This document shows, piece by piece, positions 24,797-32,134 of a DNA stretch of 46,754 bases. A program made the position numbers and the translations under genes. This stretch comes from JBBQXY01 sp051004815 (GTDB lineage: Bacteria > Chloroflexota > Ktedonobacteria > Ktedonobacterales > Ktedonobacteraceae). The notes below the pieces were generated by a model. The model was not told the DNA's origin. It made no database searches and saw nothing but the letters and a program-made list of their open reading frames with translations. Position 1 is the first letter of the stretch; every line of letters starts with the position of its first letter. The stretch is from positions 1-46,754 of the forward strand of contig JBPCJY010000156.1 in NCBI GenBank assembly GCA_051004815.1, in the 5' to 3' direction.

Positions 24797-25954
24797 CTAT
24801 TTGCTGAAACCAAATTCACGGAGCCGCAGTTCGATCTTATCCATTGCCTCTACCAAATCTACTTCTTGGAAGTAGCCGAGATGACCCACCCTGAATATTT
24901 TGCCGTTCAGGTGTTCCTGCCCTCCACCGAGCACGACATGATCTTGCTCACGTAATGTTTTCAGCAAGGCTTTTGTATCAATACCATCTGGCGAGACTAT
25001 CGCTGTCACCGTATTGGAAGCATTGGCATGATCGGAGAGCAATTGCAGTCCCATCTGTTTGGCACGCCAGCGCACGTAGTCGCCACTGCGCTGGTGGCGA
25101 GCAAAAATGGCATCGCGTCCCTCGGCCAGCATCATTTCCAGTGCCAGGTCGAGTGCATAGAAGATGGAGACCGGCGGTGTCGTTGGGTGCTGATTGGACT
25201 CAAGACTCTTGCGCGTAGTGGCCCAGTCAAAGTAGAAACGTGGCAATTTGGCCGTTTTGCTGGCCTCTAGCGCACGCGGCCCCGGCGCGATCATCATCAG
25301 TCCAGGCGGGGTCATCCAACCCTTTTGCGAACCTGTGAAGACAACATCAAGCTCCCATTCATCCATCTCTAAAGGTACACAGCCCAACGAACTGACTGCA
25401 TCCACCACTATGAGCGCGTCAGGGGTGCTTTGCCGAATGACCTCCGCCAACGTTTTAACATCATTCATGACGCCAGTCGATGTCTCGTTATGGGTCATTA
25501 GCACGCCACGATAGGGCTGCAACTCCTTGAGTTTAGCGGCAACCACATTGGGGTCAGCCGCCGCACCCCACGGAAATTCGATACGAGAAACTTGGAGTCC
25601 ATAAGCATTGGCAATCTTAGCCAGGCGGTTGCCAAAGGCCCCAATGGTGATGACGACGACATGATCGCCCGGCGAGAAGAGATTAGCTATGGCGGACTCC
25701 TGCCCGCCCGTGCCGGAAGCCGGGTAGGTCAGTACCGGTGAGCTGGTCTGGAAGAAATATTGCAAACGCTCGGTCACGCGCCGCAGAATGGCGGCAAACT
25801 CTGGCCCCCGATGGTTAATCATCGGCTGTGCCTGAGCGGCCAATACTTCGACGGGGACAGGTGTTGGGCCAGGAATACGCAGATTCTGCGCTGGAATGGG
25901 GGCGCGTGGTTCAACGTGCGGGACGGGTATCGCCTTGTGTTCTTGCGTGGTCAT
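24797..25954 (-). CDS. Class V aminotransferase (serine-pyruvate/alanine-glyoxylate type)
   Basis: PLP-dependent aminotransferase of 385 residues, SgaA/PucG-like. IPGPTPVPVEVL at the start, TYPASGTGGQES, the PLP-contacting Asp in VDAVSSLG and the Schiff-base Lys in TGSQKGWMTPPG are family hallmarks. Position directly before serA in one transcript suggests that it serves serine metabolism, perhaps as the phosphoserine or serine-glyoxylate transaminase; no serC or serB is seen here. ATG at 25954 follows GGAG by six bases. A TATAAT box at 26029-26024 on the minus strand is a likely -10. The N-terminal 20 residues are a poorly conserved extension. Confidence 0.93.
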   Translation of the reverse strand: MTTQEHKAIPVPHVEPRAPIPAQNLRIPGPTPVPVEVLAAQAQPMINHRGPEFAAILRRVTERLQYFFQTSSPVLTYPASGTGGQESAIANLFSPGDHVVVITIGAFGNRLAKIANAYGLQVSRIEFPWGAAADPNVVAAKLKELQPYRGVLMTHNETSTGVMNDVKTLAEVIRQSTPDALIVVDAVSSLGCVPLEMDEWELDVVFTGSQKGWMTPPGLMMIAPGPRALEASKTAKLPRFYFDWATTRKSLESNQHPTTPPVSIFYALDLALEMMLAEGRDAIFARHQRSGDYVRWRAKQMGLQLLSDHANASNTVTAIVSPDGIDTKALLKTLREQDHVVLGGGQEHLNGKIFRVGHLGYFQEVDLVEAMDKIELRLREFGFSK

Positions 25955-26063
25955 ACTTCACTCCATCTACGCTGCTTGCAACAGCTAACTTGTTATGCAC
26001 TCAATATGTGCTCAATTGTACTTATTATAGGCATTTCAATCATTGCCACGTCGCAAAAAAAGA

Positions 26064-26093
26064 GCGGCGGATAACTACCTCGTTATCCGCCGC
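26064..26093 (-). terminator. Rho-independent terminator of the Rpn-family gene
   Basis: GCGGCGGATAAC (26064-26075) pairs perfectly with GTTATCCGCCGC (26082-26093). On the minus strand the hairpin is followed by TCTTTTTTT, a classical intrinsic terminator about 80 bp beyond the stop codon at 26172. Confidence 0.92.
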
Positions 26094-26171
26094 ATTGCTT
26101 GATAACACTACTACCAGAGTATAGCATAGGCAAGGCTGATGTCAAATTGAACGTATCCCATCATCCGTTCC

Positions 26172-27143
26172 TTACGCCACCAGTAGCTCAAGCAGGAGAC
26201 GAGCAGACGCTTCATCAGGAGCCGCCGCTATCCCTTTCAACAACAGTCTCAGGGCATCGGGTCTATCAATCCGCGTGATCTTCCCTTGCACTAACTCAGC
26301 TAAAGGGGGAAAACGTTCCTCGATGACCGTGACCAGGGCGAGCTGTAACCCCTCAGCTTTGCCTCTGGCTTCACCTTCGGCTTCACCTTCAACTCTGCCC
26401 GCAGCTTCACCTTCAGCTCTACCTTCGGCCTTACTCTCGGCGCGTATTCTCCGCATCTTGGGGTCTTTTTCGAATAAATCGTCGTACATGTTGAGTCGCT
26501 CCTCGATTTGACGTTTGTCTGCGAGTGGGACAGTATCCGCTCGCCGCAATACAATACCCATCCACCGCAGTTCTTGCGCTAATGTGGTTTGATCGTCTTG
26601 ATAGTATTCTATCATTTCGTCAATGGCTTTGCCCAGAAGCTGGATATTGGTTCCCTCCATCGTTGGTAATAACGAATACATGAGAACAGCATGTTCGTTG
26701 AGATAGCGTTCGGCCTTTAACTGCCATAAAGGAAGCATACGAAAGTGAAAGAGCAGGAGTTCCTTTCCCCCACTGACTTCACGCAACGGGGAAATGGCCA
26801 TCTTCGTTCGAAACGGATACACAATGATGGATATCACAGGCAGGTTATATTTGCGATAGAGGTAGGCATGATAGTCGAGCAACCGTGCCTCCATATGCGG
26901 ATAGGAGCCTGTCTCGAACTCAACATCAACAATGTGCAATTGTTCTTCAAGCATCACTTTATACACCCGATCTGTTCGTAGGGTTGTGCGGTGGGCTTCA
27001 ATATCCAGGGTTTCCAGGTATTCAACGTCCGGCAGAAAATACGGTAAAATGTCCTTTTCCCGGCCCTCAAACAGCGATTTGAGGAAATTATCGTAGACTT
27101 GTTGTTGCGCTTGTGTGGGTTCCTTTCGTTCATCCTTTGCCAA
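26172..27143 (-). CDS. Rpn family recombination-promoting nuclease/putative transposase
   Basis: PD-(D/E)XK-type protein of 323 residues, of the group annotated Rpn or 'PD-(D/E)XK nuclease family transposase'. The likely nuclease core includes YFLPDVEYLETLD, then LHIVDVEFETGS (the D...ExE-like pair) and a DYHAYLYRKYNLPVISIIVY strand. A repetitive GEAAGRVEGEAEGEARGKAEG segment and a leucine-rich C terminus are typical. The frame is open upstream to 27380, but TTG 27143, behind GGAGG, starts the recognisable protein (LAKDERKEPTQAQQQVYDNF). Related E. coli RpnA promotes RecA-independent recombination; the role here is unknown. It has its own terminator. Confidence 0.85.
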   Translation of the reverse strand: MAKDERKEPTQAQQQVYDNFLKSLFEGREKDILPYFLPDVEYLETLDIEAHRTTLRTDRVYKVMLEEQLHIVDVEFETGSYPHMEARLLDYHAYLYRKYNLPVISIIVYPFRTKMAISPLREVSGGKELLLFHFRMLPLWQLKAERYLNEHAVLMYSLLPTMEGTNIQLLGKAIDEMIEYYQDDQTTLAQELRWMGIVLRRADTVPLADKRQIEERLNMYDDLFEKDPKMRRIRAESKAEGRAEGEAAGRVEGEAEGEARGKAEGLQLALVTVIEERFPPLAELVQGKITRIDRPDALRLLLKGIAAAPDEASARLLLELLVA

Positions 27144-27298
27144 AATCGTATATCCTCCAACGCAATGTATCGACAAATCATAACATATATAAGCTCTACA
27201 AACAAGAAGAAACTTCGTATCTTCGTATCGAACAAGCATCACACGCCACTTGACCACTAAACGCAAACTACTAGAATAACAACAACAATCTATCTGTA

Positions 27299-27356
27299 AG
27301 GCATGGTTCAAATCAATGTAACACTTTGAACAGGCACATTGATTTGAACCATGCCT
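27299..27356. repeat. Perfect 21-bp inverted repeat (58 bp in all)
   Basis: Arms at 27299-27319 and 27336-27356 start AGGCATGGTTCAAATC and are perfectly complementary, with a 16-base spacer. The repeat separates the Rpn-family gene from the truncated recombinase reading frame, whose homology begins right at its right edge. It may be a solo MITE-like remnant, a fold-back created at the deletion junction, or a recombination site. Confidence 0.8.
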
Positions 27357-28033
27357 AGCACGGGACATACAAGCGGTCAAAACATTGATTGTTCAGTTAG
27401 AGGCACAGCTTAAAAGCGGCGCACCTGCCCAATATCCCGAAGCATTAGCAGTAACCGCAGCTAGCTACAAGCAACACCTACGGGAACTAGAGAGGCTCAA
27501 TGTACGCAAAAACAATGCAATTCTAGCCGTTGCACGTGGCGAACGCCGCCTTGGCTTTCAGCAGCTTATGAAAGAGGTAGGTAATCAATGGGAGGAGGTT
27601 GCATTACCTGAAGAGTACCCAATAATGATAGACCTTTTCGTCAAGGAGGTAATTCTTGAAAATCTTACTCCCAGGTTTTTTAGAGTAGCTATCAAGTGGT
27701 TTAACCCGAATTGGGGAGAGTCAGAGGCTATCTGTTTTCGCAATGGTAGTCCCTCTATACACTGGGCACCAGAAGAAGACGCCATTTTGAGAGAACATTA
27801 CCCAACAACGCCACGTTCGCAACTCTTGCCAATGTTGCCTACACGCTCATTCAGAGCTATACTTGTTCGAGTGCAACGTCTCCCAGGAGTAGGCGCAAGA
27901 GTTAAGAAGTTCGTAGAAGAAGATATACCCTATGAAGTATGTTGGGAAGACTGGCAACTTATGCAGCAGTATGGATTAACCGAGAAGGACGCGCCCATCA
28001 TTTCAGATGTAAAAGTGGTGAAATGGTCAGATG
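27357..28033 (+). pseudogene. C-terminal remnant of a large serine recombinase
   Basis: The frame (QAVKTLIVQLEAQLKSGAPA, then PEALAVTAASYKQHLRELER) matches the coiled-coil and C-terminal part of large serine recombinases of this group, which end in a Myb/SANT-like segment (WAPEEDAILREHYPTTPRSQ). The N-terminal catalytic resolvase domain and the zinc ribbon are absent. TTG at 27385 is only the first possible start after the inverted repeat and has no ribosome site. The open frame nominally ends at 28122, but from about 28034 the DNA belongs to a lactate-permease relic in another frame. So both ends are truncated by rearrangement. Confidence 0.7.
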
Positions 28034-28198
28034 ATATCGCCCCAGAACGTCACAACGGGCGTTTCCACCACCACTATGGTCGGAAAGGAAGGCTTGATTA
28101 TCCGTCGCACGTTTTTCCATAGCATCATCCTGGCGGTCTTGCTAGGGTTGTTAGTAATGGCACAGCAGTACCTCATTCCAGGGATTATTCCCCATTGA
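28034..28198 (+). pseudogene. C-terminal 54 codons of an L-lactate permease (LctP family)
   Basis: In the frame starting at 28034 the DNA reads ISPQNVTTGVSTTTMVGKEG, then LIIRRTFFHSIILAVLLGLL and a hydrophobic end, with TGA at 28196-28198. This matches the conserved end of LctP permeases (KMISPQ...GLVGKE...R.T..HS, final membrane helix). The rest of the gene, about 500 codons, is absent; upstream sequence is the recombinase remnant in a different frame. The large hairpin 26 bp downstream is probably the former permease terminator. Confidence 0.75.
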
Positions 28199-28223
28199 GG
28201 AAGCAGTTCTAATGCTTCGTTAG

Positions 28224-28282
28224 AGTATGCATGAGAAAGCTCCTGGTTGCCAAAGATAGCCAGGAGCTTTCCCATGCATACT
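28224..28282 (+). terminator. Long terminator-like stem-loop
   Basis: Arms of 23 bases at 28224-28246 and 28260-28282 pair with one mismatch, with a 13-base loop; ACTTTTCT follows. Placed after the lactate-permease relic, it probably ended that gene and now shields the pyruvate kinase gene. Confidence 0.8.
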
Positions 28283-28400
28283 ACTTTTCTAAATGGTAGA
28301 GACAGTGATTAAGCGGCTGAATGCATAGCAGCCCGGAATGGGGTAAACTAATGACTGTATACCAAACTATTTCAGAGCAGCAATAAAAGGGAGAAAATAC

Positions 28401-29846
28401 ATGCGGCACACCAAAATCGTTTGCACCATCGGCCCAGCCTCCAATAGCGAAGAGCGCATTGAACAACTGATGCGTGCGGGGATGAATGTCGCACGACTCA
28501 ACTTTTCGCATGGTACACAGAACGATCATGCCATCGTCATCGAACGTGTTCGCAGTATCTCCGCACGCCTGGGTTGTGCGGTAGCTATTTTGCAAGACTT
28601 GCAGGGGCCAAAAATACGTACAGGGCAGCTAAAAGATGGACAGCCGGTCATGTTAGTAGATGGAACCGAAACCACCATTACAACGCGCCCCATTATTGGT
28701 GATGCCGATATGTTTGCTACCACCTATCAACCGTTGCCCCAGGATGTGAAGGTAGGGGATCGCATTCTACTGGATGATGGTCTGCTAGAACTGCGTGTCC
28801 TTGCTCATAATGAGACGGATGTGCGTTGCCTCGTGGTGCATGGTGGGTTGCTCAAAGAGCACAAAGGTATCAACCTGCCGGGCGTAGCTGTCAGTGCGCC
28901 AGCATTGACGGAAAAAGACCGGGACGACTTAAAGTTTGGCGTGTTGCACAAAGTAGACTATGTAGCCCTCAGTTTTGTGCGCAAACCGGAGGACGTGGTG
29001 GAGGCTAAGCAGCTTATCAAACAGTATCAAGCCGAACTGAACGCGGGCAAGTTGACACAAATAGGCATTCCCTTGATCGCCAAATTGGAGAAACCGGAGG
29101 CGGTCGCACGCCTGGATGAAATTCTCGACGTGGTCGATGGCGTTATGGTAGCTCGTGGCGATTTGGGCGTCGAAATGGCTCCAGAGAAAGTACCCTTAAT
29201 TCAAAAGCGCATTATCAACCGCTGCAATGACCTTGGCTTGCCAGTCATAACGGCGACGCAGATGCTCGAATCAATGATTACCAATCCGCGTCCCACGCGA
29301 GCGGAAGCAAGTGACGTAGCCAACGCTATCCTCGATGGAACGGATTCTGTAATGCTCAGTGGGGAAACCGCCGCGGGAGCCTATCCTATTGAAGCAGTGC
29401 AAATGATGGTGCGTATCGCCCTTGAAACCGAGAGCGGTAATCGTACAGCTCGTCAGCCTCAATGCAAACGTCTCACCCAGGCCCACGCCGTCAGCCACGC
29501 GGCTCGCGCTCTCGCTGAGGAGGCTAGCGTACAAGCCATCGTAGTCTTCACCCGTTCTGGTGCCTCGGCCCACTTGATCTCGAAAGACCGTCCTCGCACT
29601 CCCATCCTGGCCTATACACCGTCCGAGCGCGTCTATCGCCAACTTGCCCTCTGGTGGGGGGTCTGGCCTCATATCCTCCCCATGCAGGGTACAACCGAAG
29701 AACTGATCTCCGTAGTTGATAAACGCTTGCAGGACGATAAACTGCAAAAACCCGGCGATCATGTGGTTATTATGGGTGGACTCCCTGTCGCGAGCCAGGC
29801 CCGCACAAATTTTGTCAAGCTCCATCGCGTTGGGGGTGGTTGGTAG
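28401..29846 (+). CDS. pyk: Pyruvate kinase
   Basis: Last step of glycolysis: phosphoenolpyruvate and ADP to pyruvate and ATP. The 481-residue protein has the (beta/alpha)8 domain start TKIVCTIGPAS, ARLNFSHG, the B-domain inserted after QDLQGPKIRTG, the active-site LIAKLEKPEAV Lys-Glu stretch, MVARGDLGVE, and ATQMLESM. The C-terminal allosteric domain (QAIVVFTRSGASAHLISKDRP) is complete. ATG at 28401 follows AAAGGGAG. It is transcribed alone after the terminator hairpin at 28224-28282. Ten or so basic/glycine residues at the C terminus (KLHRVGGGW) are family-typical. Confidence 0.97.
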   Translation: MRHTKIVCTIGPASNSEERIEQLMRAGMNVARLNFSHGTQNDHAIVIERVRSISARLGCAVAILQDLQGPKIRTGQLKDGQPVMLVDGTETTITTRPIIGDADMFATTYQPLPQDVKVGDRILLDDGLLELRVLAHNETDVRCLVVHGGLLKEHKGINLPGVAVSAPALTEKDRDDLKFGVLHKVDYVALSFVRKPEDVVEAKQLIKQYQAELNAGKLTQIGIPLIAKLEKPEAVARLDEILDVVDGVMVARGDLGVEMAPEKVPLIQKRIINRCNDLGLPVITATQMLESMITNPRPTRAEASDVANAILDGTDSVMLSGETAAGAYPIEAVQMMVRIALETESGNRTARQPQCKRLTQAHAVSHAARALAEEASVQAIVVFTRSGASAHLISKDRPRTPILAYTPSERVYRQLALWWGVWPHILPMQGTTEELISVVDKRLQDDKLQKPGDHVVIMGGLPVASQARTNFVKLHRVGGGW

Positions 29847-29880
29847 CCGATAGTAAGCGGTTGTTGGTCGCCCAATACGA

Positions 29881-29909
29881 TTGACATTTCGCTTACTCCA
29901 TGCTATTCT
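29881..29909 (+). promoter_or_regulatory. Promoter of the rpsP-khpA-rimM operon
   Basis: TTGACA at 29881-29886, 17 bases, TATTCT at 29904-29909. The leader of about 115 bases contains CCCCTTG (29976-29982) that can pair with CAAGGGG (30003-30009), next to the ribosome site of rpsP. Confidence 0.75.
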
Positions 29910-30030
29910 AGGTAGGCCGAAGTTCAGGGATGGTTTCTATGCCTCGCCCGAACATGGTGCCGCTAATAATACAGACCCCTTGTACAGGCCAATGAAATAG
30001 CCCAAGGGGAAGAGGTGAGAATAAGAACGC

Positions 30031-30327
30031 ATGACTGTTAAAATTCGCTTAAAACGTATGGGTATGAAGAAGACCCCCAGCTACCGCGTAGTGGTCGCTG
30101 ATTCGCGGTCGCCACGCGATGGCCGCATCATTGAGAACCTGGGGTGGTATAACCCCCTGGTAGAACCGTCCGCCATTCATATTAATGAAGAGAAGGCCAT
30201 CGGTTGGCTGAAAAATGGCGCACAACCTACCGACTCCGTAACACAACTGTTGCGACGCTCAGGCATCTTGGCCCGTTTCGAGCAAAGCAAGATTCCTGTT
30301 GCTACTAATGACGCTAAGGCTGAATAA
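30031..30327 (+). CDS. rpsP: 30S ribosomal protein S16
   Basis: 98-residue S16, an assembly protein of the 30S body. MTVKIRLKRMGMKKTPSYRVVVADSRSPRDGR is the family start, followed by ENLGWYNP and WLKNGAQPTDSV. The gene opens the classical rpsP-khpA-rimM order. ATG at 30031 follows AAGAGGTGAGAA with acceptable spacing. A leader hairpin covering GGGG at 30006-30009 lies just upstream. Confidence 0.97.
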   Translation: MTVKIRLKRMGMKKTPSYRVVVADSRSPRDGRIIENLGWYNPLVEPSAIHINEEKAIGWLKNGAQPTDSVTQLLRRSGILARFEQSKIPVATNDAKAE

Positions 30328-30363
30328 TTATCCAGGCTACAGTAAGTAAGGGGTGGGTTGGCT

Positions 30364-30591
30364 ATGCGTAAACTGGTTGAATACGTTGCTCAGTCACTCG
30401 TGGATGATCCGTCCGCTGTGCAGGTGCGTGAAGTTCGCAATGATCATAATGCCCTGGTCTTAGAATTGCATGTCGCACCCGATGATTTTGGCAAAGTGAT
30501 TGGTCGTCAGGGGCGAGTCGCCAGAGCTATGCGCACCTTGCTGCGAGCCGGTGCGCGTGAAGTTCGGCATACGTCACTAGAGATTCTATAG
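30364..30591 (+). CDS. khpA: KH-domain RNA-binding protein KhpA (YlqC)
   Basis: Small single KH-domain protein of 75 residues, with the GxxG-type loop in VIGRQGRVARAMRTLLRA. KhpA binds RNA, usually with KhpB, and influences cell division and envelope growth. ATG at 30364 gives the family start MRKLVEYVAQSLVDDP and follows AAGGGG by ten bases; TTG at 30358 is too close to that site. It sits 36 bp after rpsP and 12 bp before rimM, the conserved order. Confidence 0.94.
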   Translation: MRKLVEYVAQSLVDDPSAVQVREVRNDHNALVLELHVAPDDFGKVIGRQGRVARAMRTLLRAGAREVRHTSLEIL

Positions 30592-30603
30592 AGGACAGCA
30601 CAG

Positions 30604-31164
30604 GTGCCAGAAAAAAGTGAAACTGAATGGGCTACTATTGGCATAGTGGTAGCCCCCTTTGGCGTGCATGGCGAATTAAAGGTGCTTTCATTGACCGATA
30701 TCCCCAATCGCTTCGCCGAACTTGAGACCATCCACCTTGGCCCAGATCGCAAACGCCATCGCATCAAAAGTGTTCGCCCCTATAAAGGGGAAATGGTGGT
30801 CATGAAACTGGCTGGTATCGAAGATGCTACTGTCGCCGACACCTTGCGCAACCTTGACTTGACGATTCCTATCGATCAACTGGCTAAGCTACCCCCTGAC
30901 TCCTACTACCAACATGATATTTTGGGCTTGCAGGTGGTGACGCTGAGTGGACGCACTATCGGCCCCATCGTTGATATCATCATCACTGGTAGCAATGACG
31001 TCTATGTGCTAAAAGCAGCTGACGGCAAGCAAGTTCTCATACCCGCCATCAAAGACGTCATCAAGCAGGTTGACCTTATCCGTAGGATGATGTATATTGA
31101 ACCTATACCGGGCTTGTTGGAAGATGATGAAACAACAATTTCTGACGAAGGGGAGGATGAATAA
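30604..31164 (+). CDS. rimM: Ribosome maturation factor RimM
   Basis: Assists 30S maturation near 16S helix 31 and binds S19. The N-terminal barrel starts WATIGIVVAPFGVHGELKVLSLTDIPNRF, and the C-terminal PRC-barrel has YYQHDILGLQVV and VLIPAIKDVIKQVDL. GTG at 30604 is the start, following an AGGA. The acidic tail (EDDETTISDEGEDE) is an extension. trmD, the usual next gene, is absent: the following gene is an unrelated small protein. Confidence 0.96.
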   Translation: MPEKSETEWATIGIVVAPFGVHGELKVLSLTDIPNRFAELETIHLGPDRKRHRIKSVRPYKGEMVVMKLAGIEDATVADTLRNLDLTIPIDQLAKLPPDSYYQHDILGLQVVTLSGRTIGPIVDIIITGSNDVYVLKAADGKQVLIPAIKDVIKQVDLIRRMMYIEPIPGLLEDDETTISDEGEDE

Positions 31165-31336
31165 TCGGCAAGTCATGTCGATAGGTGAAATAAAATAGGC
31201 ACGTTCCTGTGTTCTCCTTGGTGAAACTATAGCAGCCGCACATTCGTAATATGCGGTAAGAAGCAGTAATCATGAGCACATTCGTGATTGAACTGGGGCT
31301 ATTGAGAATCACAGTATTTTGTAGGGAGGTTAACTC

Positions 31337-31564
31337 ATGGCTGACCGTACCCCAACGTTCGCTGACATATGTAGCGCAATCGCCGAAGGCCACATTGCCT
31401 CTACCATTGATGGTGCGATGTATCAGTTAAATGCCTTTGAACTGCGTCGTTACCTCAACAAGTTCCGTTCTTTGCCGCAAATCTCTTCCACCCTTGACCA
31501 AAACTCCTCTCCCCATTCCGATTCTGAAACCTGGACTGTATCTGTCCAGACTTCTGTTGCTTAG
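31337..31564 (+). CDS. Small hypothetical protein, 75 residues
   Basis: ATG at 31337 follows GGGAGG by eight bases, a strong ribosome site, which is the main support. The protein is soluble: a helical first part (ADICSAIAEGHIASTI, then NAFELRRYLNKFRSLPQ) and a Ser/Thr-rich tail. No family is recognised. It lies 172 bp after rimM and is followed by a weak intrinsic terminator. Confidence 0.6.
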   Translation: MADRTPTFADICSAIAEGHIASTIDGAMYQLNAFELRRYLNKFRSLPQISSTLDQNSSPHSDSETWTVSVQTSVA

Positions 31565-31586
31565 GCCTTTGTGGCCGTTTTTTTTT
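31563..31586 (+). terminator. Weak intrinsic terminator
   Basis: A short GGCC-TTTGT-GGCC hairpin (31564-31576) is followed by G and nine T residues (31578-31586). The stem is only 4 bp, but the T-run is strong and it immediately follows the stop codon at 31562-31564. Confidence 0.6.
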
Positions 31587-31607
31587 AGCTTTTTCGGAAA
31601 AGGGGAG

Positions 31608-31636
31608 TTGCGTAAGCGGCAAACGGGGACTATAAT
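31608..31636 (+). promoter_or_regulatory. Promoter of the small membrane protein gene
   Basis: TTGCGT at 31608-31613, 17 bases, TATAAT at 31631-31636. The 160-base leader contains a near-perfect GTTGCAAGC/GCTTGCGAC inverted pair near 31688-31722. Confidence 0.65.
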
Positions 31637-31797
31637 AGTGTCTATAGGCGGTATGTTGCCTATTGCCTTGAAGAAGGGTTATTGCCGGTTGCAAGCTTGA
31701 CCACAGTATTTGGCTTGCGACTTCAATAGCATTGCGAAATTGTGTACTACACAGGCAGCGTGAACGGACAATGCCTGGTGATGTAGAAAGGTTGTTT

Positions 31798-32052
31798 ATG
31801 GAGCCTCTCGATACAGACATGGATTATGTGGTACATGAGCCACGACCGATGCGATCAGAGACGCGTATGAATGTGCTCTTCATACTCCCCATTATTGGCG
31901 GGATCATTATGCTGACCTTTATCAGCGCGGCCCTCTTCCAGCTTGATTTGTCAGGTGTGGTAGACACGCTGATGGGTTTGATGATTCTCTTCTTCATCAT
32001 ATTTATCGCCTTGCTCTTCTGGGGTATGGCACCAAGAGCGCGGGAATCCTAG
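31798..32052 (+). CDS. Small two-helix membrane protein
   Basis: 84 residues from the ATG at 31798, which follows AAAGG by six bases; the frame is open further upstream to 31732 without a better ribosome site. Two membrane segments are clear: NVLFILPIIGGIIMLTFISA and VDTLMGLMILFFIIFIALLF, with a short extracytoplasmic or cytoplasmic turn between. The first 25 residues are polar. No family is recognised. It has its own promoter and strong terminator, so is an independent gene. Confidence 0.65.
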   Translation: MEPLDTDMDYVVHEPRPMRSETRMNVLFILPIIGGIIMLTFISAALFQLDLSGVVDTLMGLMILFFIIFIALLFWGMAPRARES

Positions 32053-32066
32053 CTTCCGCGTAAAAC

Positions 32067-32102
32067 AATACCCCTGGCATCAATGGGGATGCCAGGGGTA
32101 TT
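32067..32102. terminator. Bidirectional terminator
   Basis: AATACCCCTGGCATC (32067-32081) pairs perfectly with GATGCCAGGGGTATT (32088-32102) over 15 bp. It lies between convergent stops at 32052 and 32135. Short T-rich flanks on both sides fit use in both directions. Confidence 0.88.
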
Positions 32103-32134
32103 CTGTCTATTATCCTGAAATTTCATTGGAACTG

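Noticed and set aside
29271..29825. Leftward 184-codon frame inside pyk
   Set aside because: It is antisense to conserved pyruvate kinase sequence and has no ribosome site or family resemblance.
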